This document shows positions 17,227-26,114 of a stretch of DNA of 38,145 bases, piece by piece; the stretch's first letter is position 1; each line of letters opens with the position of its first letter. Origin of the DNA: Ignavibacteria bacterium (GTDB lineage Bacteria > Bacteroidota > Ignavibacteria > Ignavibacteriales > Melioribacteraceae); contig VGVY01000010.1 of assembly GCA_016873835.1 (NCBI GenBank), positions 1 to 38,145 of the forward strand, written 5' to 3'. The position numbers and the translations under genes were made by a program. Below the pieces are notes generated by a model. The model searched no databases, was not told the DNA's origin, and saw only the letters and a list, made by a program, of their open reading frames with translations.

Positions 17227-18126
17227 CGCGATTTCAAAATTTCAAGGACTGCTGCTGTTTTAATTGCCCTACTTGTTACCTTTCTATGGTCAACTTCTTT
17301 TGTGATAATAAAATTAGGATTGAAAGAGATTCCTCCTTTAATTTTTGCCGGGTTAAGATATTTTATTGCATTCATCTGTTTGTTTCCATTCATTCTTACA
17401 CAAGAAAAAATTTATGAGATAAAATCGATTGACAAAAAGGGCTGGGTAAAATTAATCTCACTCGGAATTGTTTTTTATACCGCAACGCAAGGAACACAAT
17501 TTATTGGATTATCACTGCTTCCGTCTGTCACGGTAAGTTTGTGGTTAAACTTCACCCCAATAATTGTTGCTGTTTTAGGAATATTATTACTTTCCGAAAT
17601 TCCTTCATTTCGTCAATGGCTTGGAACTATATTGTTCGTTCTTGGAATTCTTGTTTATTTCTTCCCGGTTGATTTGTCTGGAAATCAAATAACCGGATTG
17701 ATTGTAATGACAATAGGAGTATTTGCTAATTCCGCTTCCGCAATTTTAGGAAGAGATATTAATAGAGATTCTAAACTTCATCCAATTGTTGTAACTGTGA
17801 TTAGTATGGGTGTCGGTGCTGTAATTTTATTAATTGCTGGAATTTCAATTCAAGGTTTGCCTCCAATTTGTTTTATAAATATCCTCTATTTATTATGGCT
17901 TGCAATAATTAACACAGCACTTGCTTTCACGCTTTGGAATCTATCTCTCCGTAAATTGACTGCTATGGAATCGAGCATAATTAATGGAACTATGCTTATT
18001 CAAATAGCAATTCTTGCTTGGATTTTCCTTGGAGAATCAATTACACTGCAAGAAGGGTTTGGTATGCTGCTCGCCGCAGTTGGTACTGTTTTAGTTCAAA
18101 TCAAAAAAAGAAATGCAAAAATTTAA
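17224..18126 (+). CDS. EamA/DMT-family membrane transporter, probable AUU start
   Basis: A drug/metabolite-type inner membrane transporter, about 300 residues if translation begins at ATT 17224, the normal length for this ten-helix family. The frame preserves TM1 with the conserved TFLWSTSFVIIKLGLKEIPP segment. The first standard start in frame is GTG 17302, in the middle of that helix, which would give 274 residues and lose most of TM1. The second repeat (GVFANSASAILGRDINR, then NTALAFTLWNLSLRKL and ESITLQEGFGMLLAAVGTVLVQ) is intact. Alternatives are a recent start-codon mutation or a sequencing error changing ATG to ATT. It overlaps the next gene by 14 bases. Substrate unknown. Confidence 0.82.
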   Translation: MRDFKISRTAAVLIALLVTFLWSTSFVIIKLGLKEIPPLIFAGLRYFIAFICLFPFILTQEKIYEIKSIDKKGWVKLISLGIVFYTATQGTQFIGLSLLPSVTVSLWLNFTPIIVAVLGILLLSEIPSFRQWLGTILFVLGILVYFFPVDLSGNQITGLIVMTIGVFANSASAILGRDINRDSKLHPIVVTVISMGVGAVILLIAGISIQGLPPICFINILYLLWLAIINTALAFTLWNLSLRKLTAMESSIINGTMLIQIAILAWIFLGESITLQEGFGMLLAAVGTVLVQIKKRNAKI

Positions 18127-19006
18127 GGTCACTTCAATTGGCGAGTTTCTTTGGGATATTTATCCTGATCAAAAAAGATTGGGCGGTGCCCCATTTAATT
18201 TTATTTATCACATCTGGAAATTATTGGGCACTGCGAATTTTATTTCCAGTGTTGGAAACGATCCTTTGGGAAATGAAATCCTTGCCTATTTGAACAAAAT
18301 TAACTTTCCAACTAAAAATATCCATGTAAACAAAAAATATCCTACTGGAATTGTGAATGTAAGTCTTAATGAGAATAAAATTCCAAGCTTTAAAATGAAA
18401 TCCGAAACATGCTGTGATTATCTTGAGCTTGATGGGGCCGACATAAATATAATAGAACATGAAACTGACCTTTTATATTTCGGAACATTTTCTCAAAGGA
18501 ACGAAACAACGCGCGATACCATTCAATCTCTATTCAAATACAATATAAAATATTTTTGCGATCTTAATCTTCGTCATTCATTCTTCACAAAGGAAATGAT
18601 TGAAAAATCGCTTTCAGTTAGTAATGTATTAAAAATGAACGAGGAAGAATTTGATCAACTGTGTAATATTTTTTCACTGAACAAAAATCTTGAAGACGCG
18701 GTTTATACACTAATGAAAAGATTTAAAATAGAACTGCTATGTATAACTCGCGGAGAGAATGGCTCAACAATGTATGATCTTAATTCAACCCACGAATACT
18801 TGGCGCCAAAAGCTGAAGTGATTGATACACTGGGAGCCGGCGATGCTTTTTCTGCAGTGATGTGTATTGGTTATTTGGACAATTGGAATATTGAGAAAAT
18901 AAACAAGCTTTCTAATGAGTTCGCTGGAGAGATATGTAAAATTAAAGGAGCCGTTCCTTATGATGATTCTTTATATTTTAGTATACTATCCAAATTTAAA
19001 AACTAA
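18113..19006 (+). CDS. PfkB-family sugar kinase (fructokinase-like)
   Basis: A 297-residue ribokinase-fold kinase. N-terminal GEFLWDIYP and LGGAPFNF (residues 23-30) form the sugar-binding part, and SSVGNDPLGNEIL resembles PfkB signature 1. The ATP site and catalytic base are in D238-TLGAGD244-AFSAV. The GGAPFN pattern and short size resemble fructokinases more than ribokinases or adenosine kinases. It starts inside the transporter gene (14-base overlap), which suggests coupled translation and perhaps a link between uptake and phosphorylation of one compound (inference). Confidence 0.85.
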   Translation: MQKFKVTSIGEFLWDIYPDQKRLGGAPFNFIYHIWKLLGTANFISSVGNDPLGNEILAYLNKINFPTKNIHVNKKYPTGIVNVSLNENKIPSFKMKSETCCDYLELDGADINIIEHETDLLYFGTFSQRNETTRDTIQSLFKYNIKYFCDLNLRHSFFTKEMIEKSLSVSNVLKMNEEEFDQLCNIFSLNKNLEDAVYTLMKRFKIELLCITRGENGSTMYDLNSTHEYLAPKAEVIDTLGAGDAFSAVMCIGYLDNWNIEKINKLSNEFAGEICKIKGAVPYDDSLYFSILSKFKN

Positions 19007-19018
19007 TCCGAGCTTATA

Positions 19019-19657
19019 ATGAACCTTGAACATAAACTATCTGAATTAGCACAGTTTATTATTTCCGGCAAACATTTAGATGCTCAAAAAATTACTACAG
19101 AATTAGTTGAGAATAATGTTGATGCAGATACCATTTTAAAAGAATCATTGATGAAGGGAATGGACGTTGTTGGTCAGCGGTTTCGTGATAATATTATTTT
19201 TGTTCCGCAAGTTCTTGTTTCTGCAAGGGCAATGAAAACAGCAATGAAAATTTTAGAGCCATTAATGATAAAAGGAAATATCAAGTCAAAAGGAAAAATT
19301 TTAATTGGAACTGTAAAAGGCGATGTACACGATATTGGAAAAAATATTGTTGCTACTATGCTTCAAGGCGGCAGCTATGAGGTTGTTGATATTGGAATTG
19401 GATGCGACGAAAATAAATTTCTTCAGGAATATGAAATCCACAAACCGAATGTAATCGGCATATCCGCACTCTTAACCACAACAATGGTAAATATGAAGCC
19501 GGTTATTGATCATTTTAAAAACAAAAACATAAACTTGCCGTTTATTGTAGGCGGTGCACCAATAAATAAAAAATACGCCGATGAAATCGGTGCATTTGGT
19601 TATGGAAAAGATGCATATGAAGCTGTTAAAATTGTAGATAGTCTATTGGATAGTTAA
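19019..19657 (+). CDS. corrinoid (B12-binding) protein, MtaC/MtbC type
   Basis: A 212-residue cytoplasmic methyl carrier. The helical cap domain covers residues 1-85 (ELVENNVDADTILKESLMKGMDVVG, FVPQVLVSARAM). The Rossmann-like cobalamin domain follows with D102-V-H104-D-I-G107, where His104 would be the lower cobalt ligand, then SALLTT near 149-154 and VGGAP at 177-181. This is the layout of cognate corrinoid proteins of methyltransferase systems and of the B12 module of MetH. No methyltransferase or reactivating enzyme is in this window, so its donor and acceptor remain open. It ends the plus-strand run, convergent with the next gene. Confidence 0.88.
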   Translation: MNLEHKLSELAQFIISGKHLDAQKITTELVENNVDADTILKESLMKGMDVVGQRFRDNIIFVPQVLVSARAMKTAMKILEPLMIKGNIKSKGKILIGTVKGDVHDIGKNIVATMLQGGSYEVVDIGIGCDENKFLQEYEIHKPNVIGISALLTTTMVNMKPVIDHFKNKNINLPFIVGGAPINKKYADEIGAFGYGKDAYEAVKIVDSLLDS

Positions 19658-19675
19658 TTTTGGGGAATTCACATC

Positions 19676-20188
19676 TCATTCCAGGTTTAAACTTCCTAAA
19701 AACAAATTGAGATTTATTCCAAAGGCATTCAGAGAATTGTTTAAGTTACAATGAAGAATAAAACCTACACCTAAAAAATTCCATATGTTATAGCAATATT
19801 GAAATTCTCCAATAAACGACCTTAATTTTTTTTCTGTTCCTTTTGAAAAAAGTCCTTTTGATTCATACAATGTAGCTTCAGCAAACCCTCCAGAAATCAA
19901 TGCATGTGAATCTTTCATTTTGAAAATATAGCCGGCTAATAAACCAAATTCATCATATCCACTTCCTAAGATTTCACCACCTCCACTGTATCTAAGTGTT
20001 GCCACAACTTTATCAATCGTAATGCTGCCATTTATGTTTACTCCTATTCCAGACTCATAAATTTTTGCATAACTAATTCCTATTCCAGCATTTACCCAAC
20101 CATTGATTGAATATTCTTTATCTTGTGCAAATGTAGTTCCGATATTAAATAGCAGAGTAAAGATTAAATATTTGAATAAACATTTCAT
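19676..20188 (-). CDS. exported beta-barrel-like hypothetical protein
   Basis: A 170-residue protein with a Sec signal peptide (KCLFKYLIFTLLFNIGTTFAQ, cleaved after about residue 21). The mature part alternates short hydrophobic and polar strands with many glycines and aromatics (YSGGGEILGSGYDEFGLLAGYIF), consistent with a small outer membrane barrel. It ends in hydrophobic strand-like sequence (NLNLFLGSLNLE). It starts two bases after the FucI-like gene, so it is probably co-transcribed. I do not recognise a specific family. Confidence 0.6.
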   Translation of the reverse strand: MKCLFKYLIFTLLFNIGTTFAQDKEYSINGWVNAGIGISYAKIYESGIGVNINGSITIDKVVATLRYSGGGEILGSGYDEFGLLAGYIFKMKDSHALISGGFAEATLYESKGLFSKGTEKKLRSFIGEFQYCYNIWNFLGVGFILHCNLNNSLNAFGINLNLFLGSLNLE

Positions 20189-20190
20189 TA

Positions 20191-21444
20191 CTAGTTAATA
20201 AACATCTCCCACCATTGAAGCATTTCTTTTGAGTATGTCCCTCTCATGAGAAGAAGGTGATTCCCTAATGGTTCTGTTAATAAATCGGAAGCCTTTGCGC
20301 TTCCATGAAGCTTTACAAGAAGTTGAGTTCTGCATAGATTTTCTTCGTCTGTAGATTGAAGTATTTCTGCGTTAGAAATCCAAATTTTATTCATGTTCTT
20401 TCCGCCAAGCCTAAATACTGTAGCCTTCCCTTTTGAAAATTCTCCTTGAATACCAACTCCAAGCCCAGATTCAAAATGTGTGCGGAGTTTGTATTTCTCT
20501 GTCATTCCAATCGGGACCGTACAATGAGCTAATAAAATTGAATTGTTTTGTTCATCTACTTTAGCTGGATTTGCCATCCAAACAGTTTGATTGGTTAAAT
20601 AATTTGCCCAAATCATTCCAATGGTAGAAACTATATCTCCTTCGCATCCGGCTGTAATTCCATCATCGTTTAGCTTCGCTAATGCAAAACATCCGGTGGT
20701 GTTAAGATCCGTAACAAGATCAAAACATCGGACAGAAACTGCTTGTAAATTTTTTTCTTCAACTAATTTTTTAAGCGCAGCATAAACTTTTACAACTTGC
20801 TTTAATTCTTTTTTCTTCGGCTCTTTAATTTCTGAAGCATTTTTCAAAAATGTGTAATGAACATCTTCAATTTCTTCATCCGTGACATTTGCTATTTTCG
20901 TTTTCAATTCTTCTAGTTCAATCTGCTCAATTGCTGCGCCCCAGATTACGGATAATTGATTAAAATCTAGCTGGCTTGCAACAAGCCAGTCTGATGGACT
21001 GCCAATCAAACCAACTCTTGTTCTTTTAAATTGATAATAAACTTGATAATGTTTTAGTAACTGATCTAAATCTTTCCAGCAATCTTTATTCGAATTAGTA
21101 TCTAAGTAAATAATTTTCCCTTTTACATTTTCTTGGTGAATGCGTGCAAGAACTTCCAAAGCAGCCGGTAAAGAATTATTGCCGGGATGTGCTAAAAGGA
21201 AAATCGGTTCGTTGCCAAATTTTTCCCTTCTTTTTTGCCACAAGCCTAGAATTTTTTGCTCGGTTCCGCCGGTCAGTACTAAAAATACTATTGGAATATC
21301 TGCCAAAATATCGTCTTCAGTTAGGTGCTCTAGCGAATGATGAAAAAGTTCGGTTTGAATGTCTGCGGCAATATCATTAGGAGAAATTTGTGTAATACTA
21401 CTAGCAATAGAAATGTATCCGTACTTGGAATTTACGTCATGCAT
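20191..21444 (-). CDS. L-fucose/L-arabinose isomerase-like protein
   Basis: A 417-residue cytoplasmic protein resembling the FucI/AraA-type isomerase superfamily. The N-terminal half has alternating strands and helices (IPIVFLVLTGGTEQKIL, KIIYLDTNSNKDC, RVGLIGSPSDWLVAS), and the C-terminal half has RCFDLVT (239-245), AGCEGDIVSTIGM (265-277) and AHCTVPIGM (306-314). D242, E268 and H307 are candidate metal ligands. These proteins are common next to sugar metabolism genes but most have no proven substrate. A PfkB kinase and a HAD phosphatase lie within a few kilobases, which would fit a sugar pathway; this is inference. Confidence 0.75.
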   Translation of the reverse strand: MHDVNSKYGYISIASSITQISPNDIAADIQTELFHHSLEHLTEDDILADIPIVFLVLTGGTEQKILGLWQKRREKFGNEPIFLLAHPGNNSLPAALEVLARIHQENVKGKIIYLDTNSNKDCWKDLDQLLKHYQVYYQFKRTRVGLIGSPSDWLVASQLDFNQLSVIWGAAIEQIELEELKTKIANVTDEEIEDVHYTFLKNASEIKEPKKKELKQVVKVYAALKKLVEEKNLQAVSVRCFDLVTDLNTTGCFALAKLNDDGITAGCEGDIVSTIGMIWANYLTNQTVWMANPAKVDEQNNSILLAHCTVPIGMTEKYKLRTHFESGLGVGIQGEFSKGKATVFRLGGKNMNKIWISNAEILQSTDEENLCRTQLLVKLHGSAKASDLLTEPLGNHLLLMRGTYSKEMLQWWEMFIN

Positions 21445-21460
21445 AACTACTCCAGATTAA

Positions 21461-21937
21461 TTAAATCATTGGTATTGTTCCTTTCTTTGCCACAATTAAA
21501 ACTGCGCGCTCATCCTTGAGAGTTAAAAGAATGTCTTTTGTCGAATTATTTTTCCAAATAATAATTTCCGTGCCGAAAATGTTTTTTAATTCAAATTCTT
21601 TTCCAAATAAATTTAAACCAATTTCCTTAAACTGAGTAAAAAATTTCTGTGCAGATTCTTCATCTCGTTTTCCATTGCTTATTGATTTCATTTTCATTTG
21701 ATCTTGAATGTCGAACGAAAAACTAACCTTTATAGAATTCGGCTCCAGCCAACTATAATAACTTATCGATTTTCCCCTCTCGCTTTTTTTCTCTTCCCAC
21801 TTTTCACTTGGAAATAATTTTATAATTTCTTTAGAGGATAGCTGCATATCAATATTAACAAAATTATCGGTGTTGAATTGCGCTACAGCTTTAACTGAAA
21901 ATAAAAGGAAGGTTAGAAACAACAAATTGATTTTCAT
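21461..21937 (-). CDS. secreted hypothetical protein
   Basis: A 158-residue protein with a signal peptide (INLLFLTFLLFSVKAVAQ, about 19 residues). The mature protein is lysine- and serine-rich with possible beta strands (SYYSWLEPNSIKVSFSFD, TEIIIWKNNSTKDILLTL) and no Cys or enzyme motif. It precedes the FucI-like gene by 16 bases, so it is likely the first gene of that three-gene unit. No function assigned. Confidence 0.6.
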   Translation of the reverse strand: MKINLLFLTFLLFSVKAVAQFNTDNFVNIDMQLSSKEIIKLFPSEKWEEKKSERGKSISYYSWLEPNSIKVSFSFDIQDQMKMKSISNGKRDEESAQKFFTQFKEIGLNLFGKEFELKNIFGTEIIIWKNNSTKDILLTLKDERAVLIVAKKGTIPMI

Positions 21938-22014
21938 ATTCGAATTAATGTTTTGTGTGGCTAAAAATAGAAAATTTTATTTGTTGATAATAGGGAAATC
22001 CTATTAAATCTAAG

Positions 22015-22656
22015 TTAGGCTTCTAAAATAATTGATGGCAGTTCGCTTATATCTTTTAATATTTTTTCTGCACCAGTGAAATCAAAATATTTAGTTAACT
22101 CAGTTGGAATTATGATGCATTTTAAACCGGCATCTAAGGCAGAGCGCAAGCCTCTTTCAGAATCTTCAACCACAATACAGTTATTTTTATCAAACCCTGA
22201 AAGCTGAAGTGCTTTTAAGTAAGGTTCGGGATCTGGTTTCACTTTTTTGCAATCGTCGCTTGTAACAACAAAATCGAAATATTTCAAAAATTGTGTTTGC
22301 TGATGAATTATTTCGAAATGATCCCTTCGAGAACTGGTGACTACGCCCATTTTAATTTTTCCAAATAATAATTTGAGCACATTATCTACACCATCTATTA
22401 TCTCAATATTATCTTTTAAAAGCTGACTGTAAACCTTATTTCTTTCGTTTCGCATTTCTGAAATATCTTTATCACTAAATCCTTGTTCCTTTGCTAAGTG
22501 CCATGTGCCATAAGATTTTTTTAGGAAATACTCTCTATAAATATCTTCATTTATTTCGATACCAATTTTATCAAACGTAATTTTACATGACTTGTAGTAA
22601 AGTTTTTCAGTATCAACTAAAATTCCATCATTATCCCAGAATATTGCTTTTATCAT
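22015..22656 (-). CDS. HAD-family phosphatase (beta-phosphoglucomutase/phosphoglycolate type)
   Basis: A 213-residue HAD hydrolase of the class with a helical cap after motif I. Motif I is D8-N-D10-G in IFWDNDGILVDTE, with Asp8 the nucleophile; motif II is the serine in VVTSSRRDHF; motif III is the lysine in VKPDPEPYLKA; motif IV is VVEDSERGL. Such proteins dephosphorylate sugar phosphates or act as phosphoglucomutases; the sequence does not settle which. It lies downstream of the nrf operon terminator and is probably transcribed separately. Confidence 0.85.
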   Translation of the reverse strand: MIKAIFWDNDGILVDTEKLYYKSCKITFDKIGIEINEDIYREYFLKKSYGTWHLAKEQGFSDKDISEMRNERNKVYSQLLKDNIEIIDGVDNVLKLLFGKIKMGVVTSSRRDHFEIIHQQTQFLKYFDFVVTSDDCKKVKPDPEPYLKALQLSGFDKNNCIVVEDSERGLRSALDAGLKCIIIPTELTKYFDFTGAEKILKDISELPSIILEA

Positions 22657-22697
22657 ATTGATTTCGACATGTTTTTATTTTTCAATGGGTAAATAAA

Positions 22698-22717
22698 AGG
22701 GATGCACATGCATCCCT
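22698..22717 (-). terminator. rho-independent terminator of the nrf operon
   Basis: AGGGATGCA (22698-22706) and TGCATCCCT (22709-22717) form a perfect nine-base stem with a two-base formal loop. On the minus strand it is followed by TTTTATTT. It lies 27 bases after the stop of the outer membrane barrel gene and separates the nrf operon from the HAD gene. Confidence 0.8.
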
Positions 22718-22744
22718 CTTAAAATATTTCTCTAATAAAGTTCA

Positions 22745-23962
22745 TCAGAGATTTACAACTGCCATCAGATACACCCAAGTTGCAATATCTTTACCGCGTC
22801 TCTCTTTAAATATTTCGCCTGGGGAAAAGAATGAAAATCCTCCCTCAAATGTCACATTACTATTATATTTATAGTTGAGTAGTAAATCCAGCTCTGAACC
22901 AAACTCTTTTGATGTTGAGCCGGTTTTTAGTTTGTAATTTCCATTTGCTAGAAAAATATGAAAATGTGCCGATGCTCTAAGTTTTTCAACTGGCGAAATC
23001 GAAAACCTTCCAATTAAATCTGTAACTCCAAGCCCGTATGTATCTATTGGAAGATTAATAAAATAATCCATGTATCCAAAATATTTATGACCGGTTGCGT
23101 AAAGGGTGTTAAATGATTTGTATTTTTTGTCGGTAGGAGTTTCATCTCCGCTTATGTAATCAATTCCAACGCCTAGAGAAGGTTGAGCTGTACTTTCAAA
23201 ATTATAATTTGCATTGAATGCAAACATGTATGCATTAACGTCTTGTTTAATTCCAGAAGAAGTAATTTCTCCAAGTTGATATGCAAATTCTGTTTCGTGT
23301 GTTAATTGGTCCAAATCCCCCTTAACATAAAACCCCAAAGTAAATCTGTTTAACAAATCTGTGGGTACTCCTCGCTGCCAAATTATAAACGGCTGAATTT
23401 TATATGCTTTAATTAGCACAAGGTCTGTATAAATTCCGAGAATTTGTTGATCCAAAGAATCGCCATAATTAAATCTTTCGAATTCTTGTAAGTCGAAAAT
23501 ATCTGCTTTGAATTTTTCTCCATTGATTGTAAGAACAGCGCCTTCAAAACTACGACCAACATTGCTCCAATTTACAGCGCCAATTAATCTCTCCGGTCCA
23601 TATGCTAATTCCATTCTTCCAATTTTAAGGTCAATCGGAAGAGCAAATAGGTTTTCTATTTTGAAGTATGCTTGATGAAGATCAACATTCTTAAAATTTG
23701 ACAATGTGTTTGCTACTTCTCCAAATACTCTTGAATCTTGAACTTGAATAAATCCGCTTACATCTTTTAGCGGCATGAAAGATACACCAAGTCGTGTTCT
23801 TAAAGATGTATAAGTTTTGGCTTTGAAATTATTATTGAATCCTTTTTTATCGAATTCAAATCTCGGTCTTACTTGAGCTGATAACTTAAATGTTTCTTGA
23901 GCAAATGATAATGCTGTTGTTATCGTTAGTATTGTTAAAATCAATAAAAAATTTTTTTTCAT
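22745..23962 (-). CDS. outer membrane beta-barrel (porin-like) protein of the nrf operon
   Basis: A 405-residue exported protein. The ATG at 23962 is preferred because GGAG lies six bases upstream; an in-frame TTG at 23974 includes that site. The signal peptide is KKNFLLILTILTITTALSFAQ. The mature sequence has many amphipathic strand patterns ending in aromatic or hydrophobic residues (GVSFMPLKDVSGFIQVQDSRVFGE, LNLKTGST-type turns), the conserved RMELAYGPERLIGAVNWSNVGRSF stretch reminiscent of alginate-export/porin-like barrels, and a C-terminal strand YLMAVVNL. It starts 25 bases after nrfA. A role in letting nitrite or nitrate across the outer membrane is plausible but inferred from position. 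Confidence 0.75.
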   Translation of the reverse strand: MKKNFLLILTILTITTALSFAQETFKLSAQVRPRFEFDKKGFNNNFKAKTYTSLRTRLGVSFMPLKDVSGFIQVQDSRVFGEVANTLSNFKNVDLHQAYFKIENLFALPIDLKIGRMELAYGPERLIGAVNWSNVGRSFEGAVLTINGEKFKADIFDLQEFERFNYGDSLDQQILGIYTDLVLIKAYKIQPFIIWQRGVPTDLLNRFTLGFYVKGDLDQLTHETEFAYQLGEITSSGIKQDVNAYMFAFNANYNFESTAQPSLGVGIDYISGDETPTDKKYKSFNTLYATGHKYFGYMDYFINLPIDTYGLGVTDLIGRFSISPVEKLRASAHFHIFLANGNYKLKTGSTSKEFGSELDLLLNYKYNSNVTFEGGFSFFSPGEIFKERRGKDIATWVYLMAVVNL

Positions 23963-23987
23963 TTTTGTCTCCAATCAAAAATTCTTT

Positions 23988-25484
23988 TTAATACTTTATT
24001 AATGTGCCTTGTCTCTCTTTTGCTTTTTTATCCCATTCGGGAATTACATTATCAATCAAATCTTTTTTATCTGCTCTTAATTCTGTCATATCAAGACCAA
24101 TGTATCTCTGAGCCTTCTCCTTAGTTGAAATATCTGGAAATGCAATCGGATATTTTACACCTTTCTTAACTAATACTATAGCTAATTCTCTTCTAGCTTC
24201 TTCTGCTTTTTGAATTGCTGTTCCCAATACTCTAAAAGCTTCTACTGGTGCATGAAAACCAAGTCCGTTTGTCGCCGCCACATAATCCCATCTCCACTGA
24301 GCATGTCGGATCAATTTTAAAATTGGTTTCATTTCTGACTCAGTTGCGCCCTTATCCCAAGCGGTCTTTGCCTCCATATGTGCTTTTGCAATCCCTTTTT
24401 CTGCAATTCTTCTTGTCTCCTCAACTCTATCCTGAGTGAATTGTACATCTCTAATTAACGTTTCTGTTTTTTCTCGATGACAAACTGCGCATGAATTTTC
24501 AACATTTGCTAATGGACTCTGTATATGATGATCTGTGAACTTTACTCCGCCTTCAGATTTGTACGGCATATGACAATCGGAACATGAAACCCCTCTCTTT
24601 GCATGAATTCCGGTCATGAACATTTCATAGTCTGGATGTTGTGCTTTTATCATCGGTGCTTTGCTCAAAGCATGTGTCCAATCAGAAAATTCTATATCAT
24701 CATAGTATTTTTCCATATCCTCCGTAGTAAAACCATTATCCCAGGGAAAAGTCAAATATTTCGCACCTTCAACTTTTTTTGCATTAAAATAATATTCAAC
24801 GTGGCATTGTGCGCAAACCAATGAACGCATTTCGTTGTGTGAAAAATCATTTATACTTTTTCCTTGTCTTTCAAATGCTTCTACAAGAGCCGGTCTTGTA
24901 ATTCTTAAGTCCATCGTCTTCGGATCATGGCAATCTTGGCATCCAATCGGATTAACAATTTCGTGTCCAAAATCTTTCCAGGTTCCGCTGTAATAACCGG
25001 CAACTCCTTTTTGTCCCATTACCCTTGGAACATCTGTGCTTTTACATGTCCAGCACGTTGACGGCATAGGGCTTTGTTTGGCCCCTCCAGTCCTTAAAGT
25101 ATTTCTTGTATCAGTAATTGCATTTGCATGTCCTCGTCCTTGATTATAATCTCTTGAAAAGCCATAACCAGCCCATAGTATTACTAATTCTGGATATTTC
25201 TCAAGATAATCTGTCATTGATGACCCGCCATGCTTGCTTGCAAAATCACTATCTAGTGTTTTGCGGTATGATTCATACTCTCTTGGATAATTTTCTCCCC
25301 AAATTTCATTTCGTGGCTCCCAGTCGGAAATAGGCTTTACTGTTTGTAATGTAAATGATTCTCCTCTCCTTTCAACTATTGACGATGCAAGTAGCCCTAA
25401 TAGAAACACTATCACTATTGTTAGTAAAAACAGAACCCATCCAACCCATGGTTTTTCTTTGATTAATTCATTAATTGGTTTCAT
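23988..25484 (-). CDS. nrfA: ammonia-forming pentahaem cytochrome c nitrite reductase NrfA
   Basis: Reduces nitrite to ammonium with six electrons in the periplasm. All five haem sites are present: the catalytic C144-W-T-C-K148 with lysine as axial ligand, and C182-H186, C224-H228, C301-H305 and C332-H336. The calcium site and active site residues are recognisable as E230-Y231 in CHVEYYF and K280-x-Q282-H283 in MIKAQH. Residues 14-35 form a single N-terminal membrane segment or uncleaved signal anchor. It follows nrfH and precedes the barrel gene. The product may also reduce NO and hydroxylamine, as characterised NrfA enzymes do. Confidence 0.97.
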   Translation of the reverse strand: MKPINELIKEKPWVGWVLFLLTIVIVFLLGLLASSIVERRGESFTLQTVKPISDWEPRNEIWGENYPREYESYRKTLDSDFASKHGGSSMTDYLEKYPELVILWAGYGFSRDYNQGRGHANAITDTRNTLRTGGAKQSPMPSTCWTCKSTDVPRVMGQKGVAGYYSGTWKDFGHEIVNPIGCQDCHDPKTMDLRITRPALVEAFERQGKSINDFSHNEMRSLVCAQCHVEYYFNAKKVEGAKYLTFPWDNGFTTEDMEKYYDDIEFSDWTHALSKAPMIKAQHPDYEMFMTGIHAKRGVSCSDCHMPYKSEGGVKFTDHHIQSPLANVENSCAVCHREKTETLIRDVQFTQDRVEETRRIAEKGIAKAHMEAKTAWDKGATESEMKPILKLIRHAQWRWDYVAATNGLGFHAPVEAFRVLGTAIQKAEEARRELAIVLVKKGVKYPIAFPDISTKEKAQRYIGLDMTELRADKKDLIDNVIPEWDKKAKERQGTLIKY

Positions 25485-25519
25485 ATTGTTGACCTTCGTT
25501 TATTATTTTTGATTTTATT

Positions 25520-26113
25520 TCAGTTGTTAATCCATTCGGGAATTGCAGATTTCATTTTTGGCACTTTAGCTATTGGTGTGGAAGATAATCCTTTAACTTT
25601 TCCATGTGGAGTTTCTCTGTGACAGTCCCAACAATATTTTCCTTCATGCTGTTCAGCAATGCTTCTGTAATTAACCTTTCTATAAGAAACTGGATGGAGC
25701 TGTTTCTCATGACATCGAATACAATTTTCTTGCACTGCATTTTTACCGGCTTGCTTAATTCTTATAACTTGCGGTTCCATTCTTAATGTAAACATAGTTG
25801 CATGTCTTAGACCATCGCTTGCTTTAAATAGATATTTTCTTAGAAAATTATCTTGCGGAACGTGACAATCATTACAATTAGCAACCTTCCCGTGACTCCC
25901 TCTTTGCCAAGTCGCATACTCTGAAGTCATTACATGACAATTAATACATGCTTCGGGTTTGTCTGATAAATATGACACAGCATTGGAAATGTGGAAAATG
26001 TAAAAAATCAACCCAACAAATATTCCTACTATAACAAATACTTGAAATCTCCAGTTTCTAGGTGGTTTAATCACATTAATTGCTTTTTGAAATTTCTTAA
26101 TATCTTTTACCAT
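25520..26113 (-). CDS. nrfH: tetrahaem quinol dehydrogenase NrfH
   Basis: Membrane-anchored NapC/NirT-family cytochrome that passes quinol electrons to NrfA. One membrane helix is at about residues 23-42. Four haem motifs follow: C56-INCH60 with M62 in the position of the unusual methionine ligand of NrfH haem 1, C80-H84, C131-H135 and C161-H165. The 197-residue length is a little longer than archetypal NrfH. It starts one base after the stop of the upstream ferredoxin-type gene, indicating tight co-translation. Confidence 0.95.
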   Translation of the reverse strand: MVKDIKKFQKAINVIKPPRNWRFQVFVIVGIFVGLIFYIFHISNAVSYLSDKPEACINCHVMTSEYATWQRGSHGKVANCNDCHVPQDNFLRKYLFKASDGLRHATMFTLRMEPQVIRIKQAGKNAVQENCIRCHEKQLHPVSYRKVNYRSIAEQHEGKYCWDCHRETPHGKVKGLSSTPIAKVPKMKSAIPEWINN

Positions 26114-26114
26114 T

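Noticed and set aside
17302-17304. GTG start for the EamA transporter
   Set aside because: It lies inside the conserved first helix and has no Shine-Dalgarno site, so it would yield a protein lacking most of TM1.
18950-19020. Possible cobalamin riboswitch before the corrinoid gene
   Set aside because: Only 12 bases separate it from the kinase gene and no B12-box-like sequence is visible.
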